A stretch of DNA of 64,000 bases from an uncultured Vampirovibrio sp. Lineage in GTDB: Bacteria; Cyanobacteriota; Vampirovibrionia; Gastranaerophilales; Gastranaerophilaceae. Within the stretch, counting starts at the first letter, position 1. Every line of letters begins with the position of its first letter. Under the pieces are notes generated by a model. That model ran no database searches and was not told the origin of the DNA. It saw nothing but the letters and a program-made list of their open reading frames with translations. The position numbers and the translations under genes were made by a program. Shown here one piece after another: positions 18,385-28,364 of this stretch. Location: assembly GCA_910584405.1 (NCBI GenBank), contig CAJUAL010000005.1, positions 1 to 64,000 of the forward strand, in the 5' to 3' direction.

Positions 18385-21300
18385 AAATCTGTATCCATTG
18401 ATTTTATAGAAATGCCTACTTTGTCACCAAAACCTTTGTGAAGGGAGTTAACAAGGTCGTTTGATGAATTAACCCAGAACATTGAAGAAGCTAAAATTTT
18501 TACTTCACCCGTTAAATCAGGTAATTTTAGCATCACAGGATCCGAGCCTGAGTATTGGCAAAGCATCTGTTTTAGCAAGAATAATTCTTCATATTTCATT
18601 TCATTCTTAATTTCGATTGTGAAAATATTAGAATTATCAACAGGTTTAACCGTATCAATCAATATAATCGGCGGATCATCATCTCCTCGTCGGCTTACTT
18701 TTCCTGATACAATTATGCGTTGCTCGTTTTGCAGAAAATCGTTATACTCTGCGATTTTAGAGTTAAATGCGAGAGTATCGATTTTTCCTGTTAAATCTTC
18801 TATCGTTACAAATCTGACATATTTTGTCGGGTCATTTTTGGTCGGAATTTGTTTTGTTCCTGTTACAAGCCCGCAGATCGTTACAACTTTTTCATTCGGA
18901 ACTTCCGGAATTTGAGAGATTTTATGAGTCATCAAAAACGGTAGTTTATCTCTTATTGTAGATAGCGGGTGGCTGGTTACGTAGAATCCCAGAAATTCTT
19001 TTTCAAATATTTGCACCTGTCTTGCATCATATTCTTCATCTGAGCCTGAAAGTGTAAATTTAGCACTGTCAATTGCTGCGGTATCGCCTAACATATCAAA
19101 TAAACTTCCCTGACCTGATTCTTTTGCTTTAGCTTCTTTTGAAGCGGTTGCTGTGATATATTCAAGGTTTTCCATTAATTGTTTACGGCTTTTTTCAATA
19201 CCTGCAAATGCACCTGCTTTGATAAGTCCTTCTAAAGTTCTTTTGTTTGTACATTTAACATCAACACGTTTAATGTAATCGTATATTGATTTAAATTCAC
19301 CGTTTTCTTCACGTTCTTTGATAATATCTTCAATTACGCCTTCTCCGACTTGTTTGATTGAAGCCAGCCCGAATCTGATATTGTCACCGTCAGGGGTGAA
19401 AGTTGCAAGTGAGTGGTTAATATCCGGCGGAAGCACTTTTATACCTTTTTTAAGGGCTTCTTCTATATATAATTGTGTTTTCTCAGAATCTCCAGCAACA
19501 CTTGATAATAATGCTGATAAGTATTCAACAGGGTAGTGGCATTTTAAGTATGCTGTTTGGTAAGCAACAAACGCGTAAGCTGCCGAGTGCGACCTGTTGA
19601 AACAGTATGATGCGAAACTTAGGATTTGGTTAAACAAAGCAGTAGCAGCTTCTGATGTCATTCCGTGTTTTGCGGAAGCCTCAATGAACTTACCTTTTTG
19701 TTTTTCCATTTCATCGACTTTTTTCTTACCCATCATACGACGAACCATATCCGCTTGACCGAGTGAGTAATCTGCCAGTACTTGGAAAACTTGCATGATT
19801 TGTTCTTGGTATACAATTGTTCCGTAAGTATCTTTCAATACGGGTTCTAACAGCGGGTGAGCGTATGAGATTTCCTGACGACCGTGTTTACGTTCAACAA
19901 AGTCATCAACCATGCCTGAATCTAACGGCCCCGGTCGGAATAGAGCAACTAAAGCGCCTAAATCTTCAAATACGTCAGGTCTTAGCCTTTTTACAAGGTT
20001 TTTCATACCTTGGGATTCAAGCTGGAATACCCCGTCTGTATCACCTGTCATTAACATGTCGTAAGTCGGTTTATCATCAAGCGGAATATCATTAATCGCA
20101 AGTTCAATTCCCTGACGACGTTTAATCATATCAACTGTCTTATAAATAGTTGTTAAGTTTCTAAGCCCCAAAAAGTCCATTTTTAAAAGACTTAAAACCT
20201 CAGTTACGGCATGAGGCGGGTAGCCTGTTTGGATAATGCCGTCTTTTGACGGTTGAACAGGTAAGATTTCATCAAGCGGTTTTGGTGCAATAATTACACC
20301 TGCGGCGTGGGTACCTGTGTTGTTTTTTAAACCTTCAATACCTACCGCTAAATCTATAAGTTTTTTCATGCCGACAGTTTTACCTTCTGTCGGGTCAATC
20401 ATAATTTGTTCGTCTTTATCGTATAAAGCTTTTAATTCAGACCCGTCATATTCCATTGCTTTTTTAAGGGTCTTAGCTTTATCGTTAATACTCATTGCAA
20501 GTTCAATTGCAGGTTCAATCAATCCTGCGAGTCTGTTAGCTTCCGAAAATGGAACTTTCATGATTCTTGCAACACCTTTGAATGCGGCTTTTGCTGCGTA
20601 AGTACCAAATGTGATAATCTGACAAACTTTATCTTCACCGTACTTTTTAGTAACATAATCGATAACTTCGCCGCGTCGTTCGATACAGAAGTCTATATCG
20701 ATATCGGGCATGGTGAAACGTTCAGGGTTTAAGAATCTTTCGAACAAGAGTTTATGCTCAATCGGGTCAAGGTCAGTTATTTCAAGTGCATAAGCAACAA
20801 CTGAACCTGCCGCAGATCCACGTCCCGGTCCTACAGGGATTCCGTGAGTTTTTGCGTAATGTATAAAGTCCCATGTGATAAGGAAGTACGCTGAAAATCC
20901 CATTTGCTGGATTACGCCTAATTCATATTTGACACGTTCCTGAATAGATTGTGAAATTTCTCCGTAACGTTTTTTTAATCCGACATGTACAATATGTTCC
21001 AAGTACGTATCAATTGTAAATCCTGACGGAACTTCATATTCAGGTAGCGGACTTTTACCAAGTTCTAACATTACGTGGCATTTTTCAGCGATATCGACAG
21101 TATTTTTAATACATCTGTCAAACATTTCAGCATCCATCCACTTGAAAGAATCTCTTAATTGAGAAGGTGTTTTAACATAAAATTCATTATTCGGGAAATG
21201 GAATCTGTTCGGGTCATCTTTATCACTGTTTGTTTGCATACACAATAAAGTATCGTGCATATCGGCATCTTCAAGTCTAAGATAGTGCGAGTCGTTTGTG

Positions 21301-21914
21301 ATAACCATTTCGATATCAAGTTCCTGAGCTAATTTTATCAAATCAGGATTGGTTCGTTTTTGCTCTTCCATTCCGTGGTCTTGAAGCTCGATATAGTAGT
21401 CTTCGCCGAATAAGTCTTTATATTTTTTAGCAATTTCTTTAGCGCCTTCATAGTCGTTTTTTAACAAACGTTGCAGGACTTCGCCCCCTAAACAGGCAGA
21501 ACAGCAGATTAAACCTTCATGATGTTTTTCCAGTAATTCCCAGTTGATACGAGGTTTTACATATCTGCCTTTACACCATGCAATAGATGTTAATTTTATT
21601 ATATTAGCGTATCCCTGGTTATTTTTTGCAAGTAAAACCAAGTGATAACAAGGGTTGTTGTTTTTATCATGTTCTGTAATATCTCCGTCATGGACGTAAA
21701 ATTCACAGCCCATAATCGGTTTAACTCCTGCATCTCTTGCAAGTTCATAAAGTTCCATATCGCCATACATAACACCGTGGTCTGTTACAGCGACTGCAGG
21801 AAAGTTGTTCTCCTTGCAAAAGTTTAATAATTCCCCTATTCTTATTGCTCCGTCAAGTAATGAATATTCCGTGTGTAAGTGGAGCGGTACGTATTTTTGT
21901 TCTAAATCAGCCAT
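18369..21914 (-). CDS. dnaE: DNA polymerase III alpha subunit
   Basis: The replicative polymerase subunit, 1181 residues from the start at 21914. The PHP domain opens with VPLHLHTEYSLLDG, the polymerase core has GPGRGSAAGS and the catalytic PDIDIDF motif, and the helix-hairpin-helix plus OB-fold region (VVTICGLVTGTKQIPT...) is complete. The length matches the DnaE1 family. The start MADLEQKYVPLHLH is preferred to one 13 codons upstream because the PHP domain normally begins within the first 10 residues. No clear ribosome site is seen. It stands alone on this strand. Confidence 0.96.
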   Translation of the reverse strand: MADLEQKYVPLHLHTEYSLLDGAIRIGELLNFCKENNFPAVAVTDHGVMYGDMELYELARDAGVKPIMGCEFYVHDGDITEHDKNNNPCYHLVLLAKNNQGYANIIKLTSIAWCKGRYVKPRINWELLEKHHEGLICCSACLGGEVLQRLLKNDYEGAKEIAKKYKDLFGEDYYIELQDHGMEEQKRTNPDLIKLAQELDIEMVITNDSHYLRLEDADMHDTLLCMQTNSDKDDPNRFHFPNNEFYVKTPSQLRDSFKWMDAEMFDRCIKNTVDIAEKCHVMLELGKSPLPEYEVPSGFTIDTYLEHIVHVGLKKRYGEISQSIQERVKYELGVIQQMGFSAYFLITWDFIHYAKTHGIPVGPGRGSAAGSVVAYALEITDLDPIEHKLLFERFLNPERFTMPDIDIDFCIERRGEVIDYVTKKYGEDKVCQIITFGTYAAKAAFKGVARIMKVPFSEANRLAGLIEPAIELAMSINDKAKTLKKAMEYDGSELKALYDKDEQIMIDPTEGKTVGMKKLIDLAVGIEGLKNNTGTHAAGVIIAPKPLDEILPVQPSKDGIIQTGYPPHAVTEVLSLLKMDFLGLRNLTTIYKTVDMIKRRQGIELAINDIPLDDKPTYDMLMTGDTDGVFQLESQGMKNLVKRLRPDVFEDLGALVALFRPGPLDSGMVDDFVERKHGRQEISYAHPLLEPVLKDTYGTIVYQEQIMQVFQVLADYSLGQADMVRRMMGKKKVDEMEKQKGKFIEASAKHGMTSEAATALFNQILSFASYCFNRSHSAAYAFVAYQTAYLKCHYPVEYLSALLSSVAGDSEKTQLYIEEALKKGIKVLPPDINHSLATFTPDGDNIRFGLASIKQVGEGVIEDIIKEREENGEFKSIYDYIKRVDVKCTNKRTLEGLIKAGAFAGIEKSRKQLMENLEYITATASKEAKAKESGQGSLFDMLGDTAAIDSAKFTLSGSDEEYDARQVQIFEKEFLGFYVTSHPLSTIRDKLPFLMTHKISQIPEVPNEKVVTICGLVTGTKQIPTKNDPTKYVRFVTIEDLTGKIDTLAFNSKIAEYNDFLQNEQRIIVSGKVSRRGDDDPPIILIDTVKPVDNSNIFTIEIKNEMKYEELFLLKQMLCQYSGSDPVMLKLPDLTGEVKILASSMFWVNSSNDLVNSLHKGFGDKVGISIKSMDTDLKDGE

Positions 21915-22083
21915 AGTATTACGATAACACATAAGCAATTTTAAAAAAATCAATTATTAAATAAATGTAATATTGTTTTTCTATATGTTTTTTGTAAAGT
22001 TTTATTTTTTCAAATTTTGCTCTTAGCAATTTTTTTGTAGAATTGTTTTTTATAATTATGTAGGAATAAATATTAGGTAGTTT

Positions 22084-23277
22084 ATGACAGATCTTTCAAT
22101 ACAACAACCATCTGCTAAAATCCTAGCGCAAAAATATTCTCAAACTTTATATAATGTAAAATCTAATATGAGTAGTTGTAAGGATTCATTTGAGCATGTT
22201 CCTGCTAAAAATCTTTCATCAAAGACAAAAAGAAATATTTTATTGGCTTCGTTAGGAACATTAGGAGCTATTGCTATATTGCTTTTGCGAGGAAAATTCT
22301 CAAATGCTGTCAAACTTGCTGAGCATATAGATTTTATCAAAGCTTCATCGGTTGAAGAAGCTATAGAATTCGGTAAGACTCATCTTGGTGTAAAAAAATA
22401 TAAAGATTTTACAGAAAAAGACCTTGATGTAATTAATTGGATAAATGAGGCTTTAGTTAATGTCAATAATAAGATGCATGGCAAAGCAAAATTACCAAAA
22501 ACTGTTGAATATGTCGCAGAAGATTCTTCATCCAGTGCATATGCTGTATCCTATGGTCGTAAGCTTGGAGTTAATAAAAAGTTTATTCAAAATTTAGATG
22601 ATCTAATAACTGAATATATAAGTATTACATCACGGAAGTTTGATTTATTTGATGAAAAATCAGTTAAAGAATTACAAAAATGTATTCAAAGATTTAAAGA
22701 TGGTGATGTAAATTCTCTGAATGATAAGTTAGAATTACTAAATAATTTGAAATTTGTTAATGCAGAATCAAGTAGAAATTCGACTTATATAATTAAGAAA
22801 ATATTAGCGAATAAAGACTTACAACAAAAACTTATAGATAAAGGTTTATTAACCGGAGAAAACTATACTAAGTTTAAATTAACAGATAATTTATTTATAG
22901 ATCTCAGTGAAAAAGGATTAGAGCAATCTTTTCAAATGCTTCCTATGGTATCAAAAATTTTACAAAAAGAATCAGGTTTTAAGTTGACTCATCAGCCTCA
23001 ATCTCCATTCCGTACTATTTATCATGAGTTAGGACATTTGAATGATAAAGTACGGTCTATATCTGAATCAGCTACCGGCAAGGTTGATTTTTGGGATCGA
23101 TTAAAAGCCTGGAATGGAAATAAAAAAGATTTTGGTACAGCTTATGCCGTATCTGATTATGCAGCAACCTCTCCTTCTGAATTTGTGGCTGAAGTCTTTG
23201 CGGAACTTGTAAGTGGTAATAAGCTTCCGGATAACGTTATGGATTTATATAAGCGTCTTGGTGGTTATCTTATTTGA
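22084..23277 (+). CDS. Membrane-anchored HELGH zinc-metallopeptidase-like protein
   Basis: A 397-residue protein with one hydrophobic segment (about 51-68) and a C-terminal zinc-peptidase signature: TIYHELGHLND (H314, E315, H318), followed about 50 residues later by SPSEFVAEVFAEL, whose glutamates (366 or 370) could give the third zinc ligand. This HEXXH plus downstream glutamate pattern is that of gluzincin-type peptidases. I cannot assign a family. The 245 residues between membrane segment and active site are unrecognised. AGGTAG precedes the ATG, and TATAAT at 22051-22056 is a likely -10. Its last 8 nt overlap the end of the convergent antiporter gene. Confidence 0.7.
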   Translation: MTDLSIQQPSAKILAQKYSQTLYNVKSNMSSCKDSFEHVPAKNLSSKTKRNILLASLGTLGAIAILLLRGKFSNAVKLAEHIDFIKASSVEEAIEFGKTHLGVKKYKDFTEKDLDVINWINEALVNVNNKMHGKAKLPKTVEYVAEDSSSSAYAVSYGRKLGVNKKFIQNLDDLITEYISITSRKFDLFDEKSVKELQKCIQRFKDGDVNSLNDKLELLNNLKFVNAESSRNSTYIIKKILANKDLQQKLIDKGLLTGENYTKFKLTDNLFIDLSEKGLEQSFQMLPMVSKILQKESGFKLTHQPQSPFRTIYHELGHLNDKVRSISESATGKVDFWDRLKAWNGNKKDFGTAYAVSDYAATSPSEFVAEVFAELVSGNKLPDNVMDLYKRLGGYLI

Positions 23278-24580
23278 ATATTATAACCGAAACTAAAGCT
23301 GCAAGGATTAGCGGAATATTGTAATGTAAGAATGTCGGAACGCAGGTATCCCAAATATGGTTATGCTGTCCGTCAGCATCAAGCCCGGCAGTTGGTCCTA
23401 AAGTTGTATCAGAAGCCGGAGAGCCTGCATCGCCTAATGCAGCAGCCGCAGCTAATACGATTATTATTGACGGGATACTAAACCCTAATTTTACGCAAAT
23501 CGGTACGTATAACACTGCTAAAATCGGTATTGTTCCAAAAGATGTACCGATTCCCATAGTTATAAATAAACCCACAAAAAGCATTAATGCCGTTGCTATC
23601 AGTTTGCTTGACATCATATAAGGCGTGATAGAGTTAACAAGGGTATCAATTGAACCTGTAGCTTTCATAACACTTGCAAAACCTGCGGCAACAAGCATTA
23701 CAAATGCAACATATCCCATTAACCCGACACCTTCATTGATTAATTTATCCATCTTATCATGATCAATTGCTTTAAGTCCGAAGATTACTGCTAAACCTAC
23801 CAAAGCGCCAAGCGGCAGTGAATTTGTCCATAATTGAACAACCAGTGTTAAAATTGCTGCTGCAAGTGTTATGTAGTGATTTTTTGTGAGCCGCAAGTCT
23901 TCTTTTTCTTCAACTTGTTTAACTTCAAGATTCATATAATCTCTGGGTTTTCTGTATGTAATAAAAATTGCAACAAGAAAGCCTATCAACATTGCAAATC
24001 CTAATACCCAAGTCGATTTCCATATATCATTTTTAGCGATTTGAACCCCGTTTTGAATGAGGTTTTCGGCAATCAATCCTTGGAAAATCAAGCCAAAACC
24101 CGCAGGGATTACTATATACGGCGCTTTTAAACCAAATGCCAAAGCACATGCTACTGCTCGTCTGTCAATTTTTAGCTTATTCATTATAACAAGAAGCGGC
24201 GGAACCAATATCGGAATAAACGCAATATGTACAGGAATAAGGTTTTGTGACAGGATTGCAATCCCTGTAAGTATAAATATTAATAAGTATTTTTTTGATT
24301 GGATAACGTTAGCAATTTTTTTTGCCAAAACAGGAGCCAATCCGGTATGTGTCATTGATGCTGCAAATGCTCCAAGTAAGATATAACTCAGTGCGGTTTC
24401 AGAATTGCCCCCCATACCGTTTATAAAAATATTCATAACTTCCGATAATTTTATGTGTCCTAAAAGTCCGCCGGCAACAGAAGATACAATTAATGCAAGT
24501 AAAACATTTACTCTGCATAAACAAAGTGCACAAAGTAATATTACGGATATAATTATCGGGTTTGTTATTAGTGAAATCAT
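23270..24580 (-). CDS. Na+/H+ antiporter family membrane protein (NhaC-like)
   Basis: A 436-residue polytopic membrane protein with about 11-12 transmembrane segments. The C-terminal signature DAGSPASDTTLGPTAGLDADG followed by QHNHIWDTCVPTFLHYN is characteristic of the Na+/H+ antiporter family (NhaC superfamily, with the extra N-terminal antiporter domain). It probably exchanges sodium or another small ion or organic acid for protons at the inner membrane; the substrate is not certain from sequence. It is a single gene whose 3' end overlaps the metallopeptidase-like gene by 8 nt. Confidence 0.82.
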   Translation of the reverse strand: MISLITNPIIISVILLCALCLCRVNVLLALIVSSVAGGLLGHIKLSEVMNIFINGMGGNSETALSYILLGAFAASMTHTGLAPVLAKKIANVIQSKKYLLIFILTGIAILSQNLIPVHIAFIPILVPPLLVIMNKLKIDRRAVACALAFGLKAPYIVIPAGFGLIFQGLIAENLIQNGVQIAKNDIWKSTWVLGFAMLIGFLVAIFITYRKPRDYMNLEVKQVEEKEDLRLTKNHYITLAAAILTLVVQLWTNSLPLGALVGLAVIFGLKAIDHDKMDKLINEGVGLMGYVAFVMLVAAGFASVMKATGSIDTLVNSITPYMMSSKLIATALMLFVGLFITMGIGTSFGTIPILAVLYVPICVKLGFSIPSIIIVLAAAAALGDAGSPASDTTLGPTAGLDADGQHNHIWDTCVPTFLHYNIPLILAALVSVIIFK

Positions 24581-24612
24581 ATTTCCTGCCTGTTATATTC
24601 TAAAAACTTGTA

Positions 24613-25323
24613 CTAATCCACAAAATTAATCTCGTAACATGGATAAGCTTTTGAACATCCTTCAAGTCTTTGAATCTTTATATCAACACTTTCTGATACT
24701 TTGAACTTATTTGAATATTCTTCTATTGTTAGTTTTTTACTCTCATTTGGAACAATATAATATTTGTAGAAGTCTTCTCCTACATCATTAAGTACAATAT
24801 ACTTACCTTCCTTCTTTGAATATTTTATTTTTAATGTTCCTTTTTGGAGTTCTGAAACTTTAATTATATGGTAATCTGTAAAAAGTTTTTCAACTTCTTC
24901 TGTTGCAAGTTTTCTTGGTACAAATTTTACACCGTTAAAGATAACTTCATAATATTCAAAGTTTTTTGGGAAGTATGAATATAAAACTTTATCTTTCAAA
25001 AATTCCTGACTTCCTTCGCCAACCCAGACATCTTCTTTCGGAACCTGAAGGTTTCCGGTAATGAGTCTGTATGTTGTATATCCTCCGTTTCCTTCAAAAC
25101 CTTGAACCTGTAAAATTATATCGTCTTTTGATAAATCGTCGTCATTTTTACTGTAATTTCTCCATTCATGCTTATTCATATTGAATGTCCAAATTTTTTG
25201 TCCGATTCTTGGGTAAGCGGATGTGTAATCTTCATTGTTTCTGTCAGAATCAAACAGTAACCCTGCGAAAAAGAAAATTACTATAACTGCAACAAGTACC
25301 ATAAATATATATCGTTTTTTCAT
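24613..25323 (-). CDS. Unknown membrane-anchored protein, 236 residues
   Basis: The N-terminus (MKKRYIFMVLVAVIVIFFFAGLLF) is a signal anchor; the remaining 210 residues should lie outside the cytoplasm. Two cysteines near the end (LEGCSKAYPCYEI) could form a disulfide. There are no recognisable motifs and I do not know its function. It lies 32 nt upstream of the antiporter gene on the same strand and might be cotranscribed with it. Confidence 0.65.
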   Translation of the reverse strand: MKKRYIFMVLVAVIVIFFFAGLLFDSDRNNEDYTSAYPRIGQKIWTFNMNKHEWRNYSKNDDDLSKDDIILQVQGFEGNGGYTTYRLITGNLQVPKEDVWVGEGSQEFLKDKVLYSYFPKNFEYYEVIFNGVKFVPRKLATEEVEKLFTDYHIIKVSELQKGTLKIKYSKKEGKYIVLNDVGEDFYKYYIVPNESKKLTIEEYSNKFKVSESVDIKIQRLEGCSKAYPCYEINFVD

Positions 25324-25456
25324 AATATATCCCTATCTAAACTCTAATAACTTTACAATAGCACAAAAAGCTTATTTTGAATAATTCTTAATAATCCTTA
25401 TTTTTTCAGATATAACCCGTATGGTGAATAGATTAAAATTTTCTATAAGTGTTTAA

Positions 25457-25525
25457 TATAATTAATCTTTTTCATACTTCCAGCTATTCTTAATTCCAAC
25501 GGGCCTCGTATGAGGCTCTTTTTTT
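25457..25525 (+). ncRNA. Candidate small RNA ending in a strong terminator
   Basis: A TATAAT box (25457-25462) is followed about 45 nt later by the hairpin GCCTC (25503-25507)/GAGGC (25512-25516) and eight T residues. No plus-strand gene precedes the terminator, since the neighbouring genes read leftward. A short transcript of roughly 55 nt from about 25469 is therefore possible. No good -35 element is visible, so this is tentative. Confidence 0.35.
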
Positions 25526-25535
25526 TATAAAGAAT

Positions 25536-25590
25536 GAATCGGAAATTTTGTCATTCTGAACTTGATTCAGGATCTTAAAATTTCCGATTC
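25536..25590. repeat. Hairpin repeat, copy A (27-nt core with private arms)
   Basis: A 27-nt core (25550-25576, beginning GTCATTCTGAACTTGATTC) is flanked by perfect 14-bp inverted arms GAATCGGAAATTTT (25536-25549) and AAAATTTCCGATTC (25577-25590). The core recurs, inverted, at 49562-49588 with one difference. It lies 20 nt beyond the lysS stop. Confidence 0.85.
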
Positions 25591-25610
25591 TTTTGAACTA
25601 TTTTTGATTA

Positions 25611-27116
25611 TTAATCTCTTTTCTTAAGAGTTGGGAACGCTATAACATCACGGATTGAAGGAGAATTTGTAAGTAACATAATCAATCTGTCAATACCTAA
25701 TCCTAAACCGCCCATTGGAGGAACACCGTGTTCTAATGCGCAGATATAATCTTCATCGATAGGCATAGCCTCTTCATCTCCTGCAACTTTTGCTTCCATT
25801 TGAGCTTCAAATCTTGCTCTCTGGTCAATCGGGTCTGTAAGTTCAGAAAATGCGTTAGAAATTTCCCATCCGTTAACACGAGTTTCAAAACGTTCTGTTA
25901 ATCTTGGATTGTTTCTGTGAACTTTAGCAAGCGGAGATATATCTCTCGGGTAATCATAAATATGAATAGGTTGAATTAAAGAAGGTTCGATTTTTTCTTC
26001 AAATACTCTTTCTACAACCTGTCCCCAGTTATCGCAATCATCAGCATCAACGTTAACAGATTTTGCTTTTTCTCTTGCTTCTTCAACTGTTTCAATTGTG
26101 TTAAAATCAATTCCTGTAGCTTCTTCAACCGCTCCAAGCATTGTCTTTCTGTCCCAAGGCGGAGTTAAATCGATTTCGTTTTCTCCGTATTGAATTTTTG
26201 TTGTACCCAAAACTTCTTGAGCAACAAATGCCACAAGATTTTCGGTTAATTCCATCATATCATTATAATCTACATATGCTTGGTATAATTCCATCATTGT
26301 AAATTCAGGGTTGTGGCGTGTATCAATACCTTCATTTCTGAAACTTCTGTTGATTTCAAAAATCTTTTCGCTTACTCCGCCAACCATAAGACGTTTTAAG
26401 TAAAGCTCAGGAGCAATTCTTAAGAACATGTCCATATCTAAAGTGTTATGGTGAGTAATAAACGGTCTTGCATTAGCTCCGCCTGCTTGTGGGTGAAGCA
26501 TTGGAGTTTCAACTTCCATAAAGCCTTTGTTTATTAAGTATTCTCGAACTTTTTGAATAATAAGGCTTCTTTGTTGGAAAGTCTTTTTAACATCTTCATT
26601 AACAATCATATCAACATATCTTTGACGATATTTTGTTTCAACATCTGTTAATCCGTGGAATTTTTCAGGTAGTGGAAGTAAAGACTTTGATAAAATCTTT
26701 AATGAAGTAGATTTTATAGTTAATTCTCCGCGCGGAGTTCTTCTTACTGTTCCGTAAAATCCTACAATATCACCGATATCAATAGTTTTAAGTGTTTGAA
26801 TATCTTCTTGTGATAAGTTTTCTTTGTGAGAGAAAATTTGAATTTTACCTGATGCATCAACTAAATCAATAAACATACCGCTGTTACGGTTAGCCATAAC
26901 ACGACCTGCAACGTGGTAATAATCTTCTGTTTCTGCTCCGACTTCAAGGTCTTTATATTTATCTTGTAAATCTTGAGCCATAATATCTTTATCATATCCG
27001 TACGGATATGGGTTTAATCCTCTTTCTCTAAGGTTTTCCATTTTTTGGATTCTAACCTGACGAATTTGATTTCTTGAAGAGTTTGATTCTTGATTTTTTT
27101 CCATTTGTTGAGTCAT
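25611..27116 (-). CDS. lysS: Lysyl-tRNA synthetase, class II
   Basis: A 501-residue class II enzyme that charges tRNA-Lys. The N-terminal OB-fold anticodon domain (about 60-165, VAGRVMANRNSGMFIDLVD) precedes the catalytic domain with motif 1 (around FMEVETPMLHPQAGGANARP), motif 2 (FRNEGIDTRHNPEFTMMELY) and motif 3 (GGLGLGIDRLIMLLTN). AAGAAGGATT lies just before the ATG. It has normal length and stands downstream of gap, separated from it by a terminator, with a hairpin repeat after its stop. Confidence 0.97.
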   Translation of the reverse strand: MTQQMEKNQESNSSRNQIRQVRIQKMENLRERGLNPYPYGYDKDIMAQDLQDKYKDLEVGAETEDYYHVAGRVMANRNSGMFIDLVDASGKIQIFSHKENLSQEDIQTLKTIDIGDIVGFYGTVRRTPRGELTIKSTSLKILSKSLLPLPEKFHGLTDVETKYRQRYVDMIVNEDVKKTFQQRSLIIQKVREYLINKGFMEVETPMLHPQAGGANARPFITHHNTLDMDMFLRIAPELYLKRLMVGGVSEKIFEINRSFRNEGIDTRHNPEFTMMELYQAYVDYNDMMELTENLVAFVAQEVLGTTKIQYGENEIDLTPPWDRKTMLGAVEEATGIDFNTIETVEEAREKAKSVNVDADDCDNWGQVVERVFEEKIEPSLIQPIHIYDYPRDISPLAKVHRNNPRLTERFETRVNGWEISNAFSELTDPIDQRARFEAQMEAKVAGDEEAMPIDEDYICALEHGVPPMGGLGLGIDRLIMLLTNSPSIRDVIAFPTLKKRD

Positions 27117-27176
27117 ATTTCCAATCCTTCTTTCTACCTTAACAAGTTATACCACCATTGTAACATAAACAAAAAT

Positions 27177-27207
27177 AAAACCTCTCTTAAATTTTAAGAG
27201 AGGTTTT
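27177..27207 (-). terminator. Terminator of gap
   Basis: AAAACCTCTCTTA and its complement TAAGAGAGGTTTT form a long stem at 27177-27207. On the minus strand it runs into TTTTATTTTTG, 24 nt after the gap stop. Confidence 0.85.
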
Positions 27208-27230
27208 AAAAGTTTTTACTAAATTACAAA

Positions 27231-28241
27231 TTATAATTTAGAAGCAACCATTTTCAAAGTTTCAGCAAGTCTTGTTGAATAACCCATTTCGTTATCATAC
27301 CAAGAAATGATTTTAACTTGATTTCCGCCCATAACACGAGTTAATAGAGCATCAACAGTTGAAGATTGAGAAGTACCAACATAGTCAGAAGATACTAACG
27401 GTTCTTCAGTGTAGCAAAGAACGTGTCCGTCAGCGCCTTCTTTTAATGCAGCGTTAACTTCTTCAACAGTAACGTCTTTAGCCACTTCAAATACAACGTC
27501 AACTAAAGATACGTCCGGGGTTGGAACTCTCATAGCGAAACCGTCCAATTTACCTTTTAATTGAGGTAAAACAAGAGCTACAGCTTTAGCAGCACCTGTT
27601 TTTGTAGGAACGATGTTAAGAGCACCAGCTCTAGCACGACGAGGGTCTTTGTGACCTGCGTCTAAGATTCTTTGGTCACCTGTGTATGAGTGAACAGTTG
27701 TCATTAAACCTTTAACGATACCGAATTTTTCATCAATAACTTTAGCAACTGGAGCTAAGCAGTTAGTTGTACAAGAAGCCATTGAAATAACGTTGTGTTT
27801 AGCTGGATCATATTCGTTTTCGTTAACGCCTAAAACGATAGTTTTATCTTCGTTTGTAGCAGGAGCTGAGATGATAACTTTTTTAGCACCAGCTGCGATG
27901 TGAGCTTTTGCTTTTTCAGCATCTGTGAAGAAACCTGTAGATTCAACTACAACTTCAACACCTAAATCTTTCCAAGGAAGATTTGCAGGATCTTTTTCTG
28001 CAAAGAATTTGATTTTGTGGCCGTTTACGATGATACCTTCTTCGTAAGCTTCAACTTCGCCGCAGAATCTACCCATAACTGAGTCATATTTGAAGATTCT
28101 AGCCGCATCTTCTGGTTTTAAACCTGGGTCATTAATTGCAACGTAATCTAATTCTTCGAAGATACCTTCTCTAACTGCTGCTCTTAATGTGTTACGGCCG
28201 ATTCTACCAAAACCGTTAATTGCTACTTTTACTTTTGACAT
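27231..28241 (-). CDS. gap: Glyceraldehyde-3-phosphate dehydrogenase, type I
   Basis: A 336-residue glycolytic enzyme that oxidises glyceraldehyde 3-phosphate to 1,3-bisphosphoglycerate with NAD+. The Rossmann motif NGFGRIGR is at 9-16, the catalytic cysteine is C157 in SMASCTTNC, and the C-terminal end SWYDNEMGYSTR is intact. Acid residues after the second strand (AINDP) fit NAD rather than NADP use. AAGAAGGAG precedes the start by a good distance. NADH from this step is a natural electron source for the hydrogenase encoded at 35.7-39.9 kb. Confidence 0.97.
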   Translation of the reverse strand: MSKVKVAINGFGRIGRNTLRAAVREGIFEELDYVAINDPGLKPEDAARIFKYDSVMGRFCGEVEAYEEGIIVNGHKIKFFAEKDPANLPWKDLGVEVVVESTGFFTDAEKAKAHIAAGAKKVIISAPATNEDKTIVLGVNENEYDPAKHNVISMASCTTNCLAPVAKVIDEKFGIVKGLMTTVHSYTGDQRILDAGHKDPRRARAGALNIVPTKTGAAKAVALVLPQLKGKLDGFAMRVPTPDVSLVDVVFEVAKDVTVEEVNAALKEGADGHVLCYTEEPLVSSDYVGTSQSSTVDALLTRVMGGNQVKIISWYDNEMGYSTRLAETLKMVASKL

Positions 28242-28364
28242 AAGATTTTACTCCTTCTTAATGTGTAACATTTTTCTACTATAACATGCCGATGTTAACA
28301 CCAACAAAAAAACTAATCAAGTAGAATAGACACTTGAATAATTAAGAAAAAGTTAAGTTTTTAA

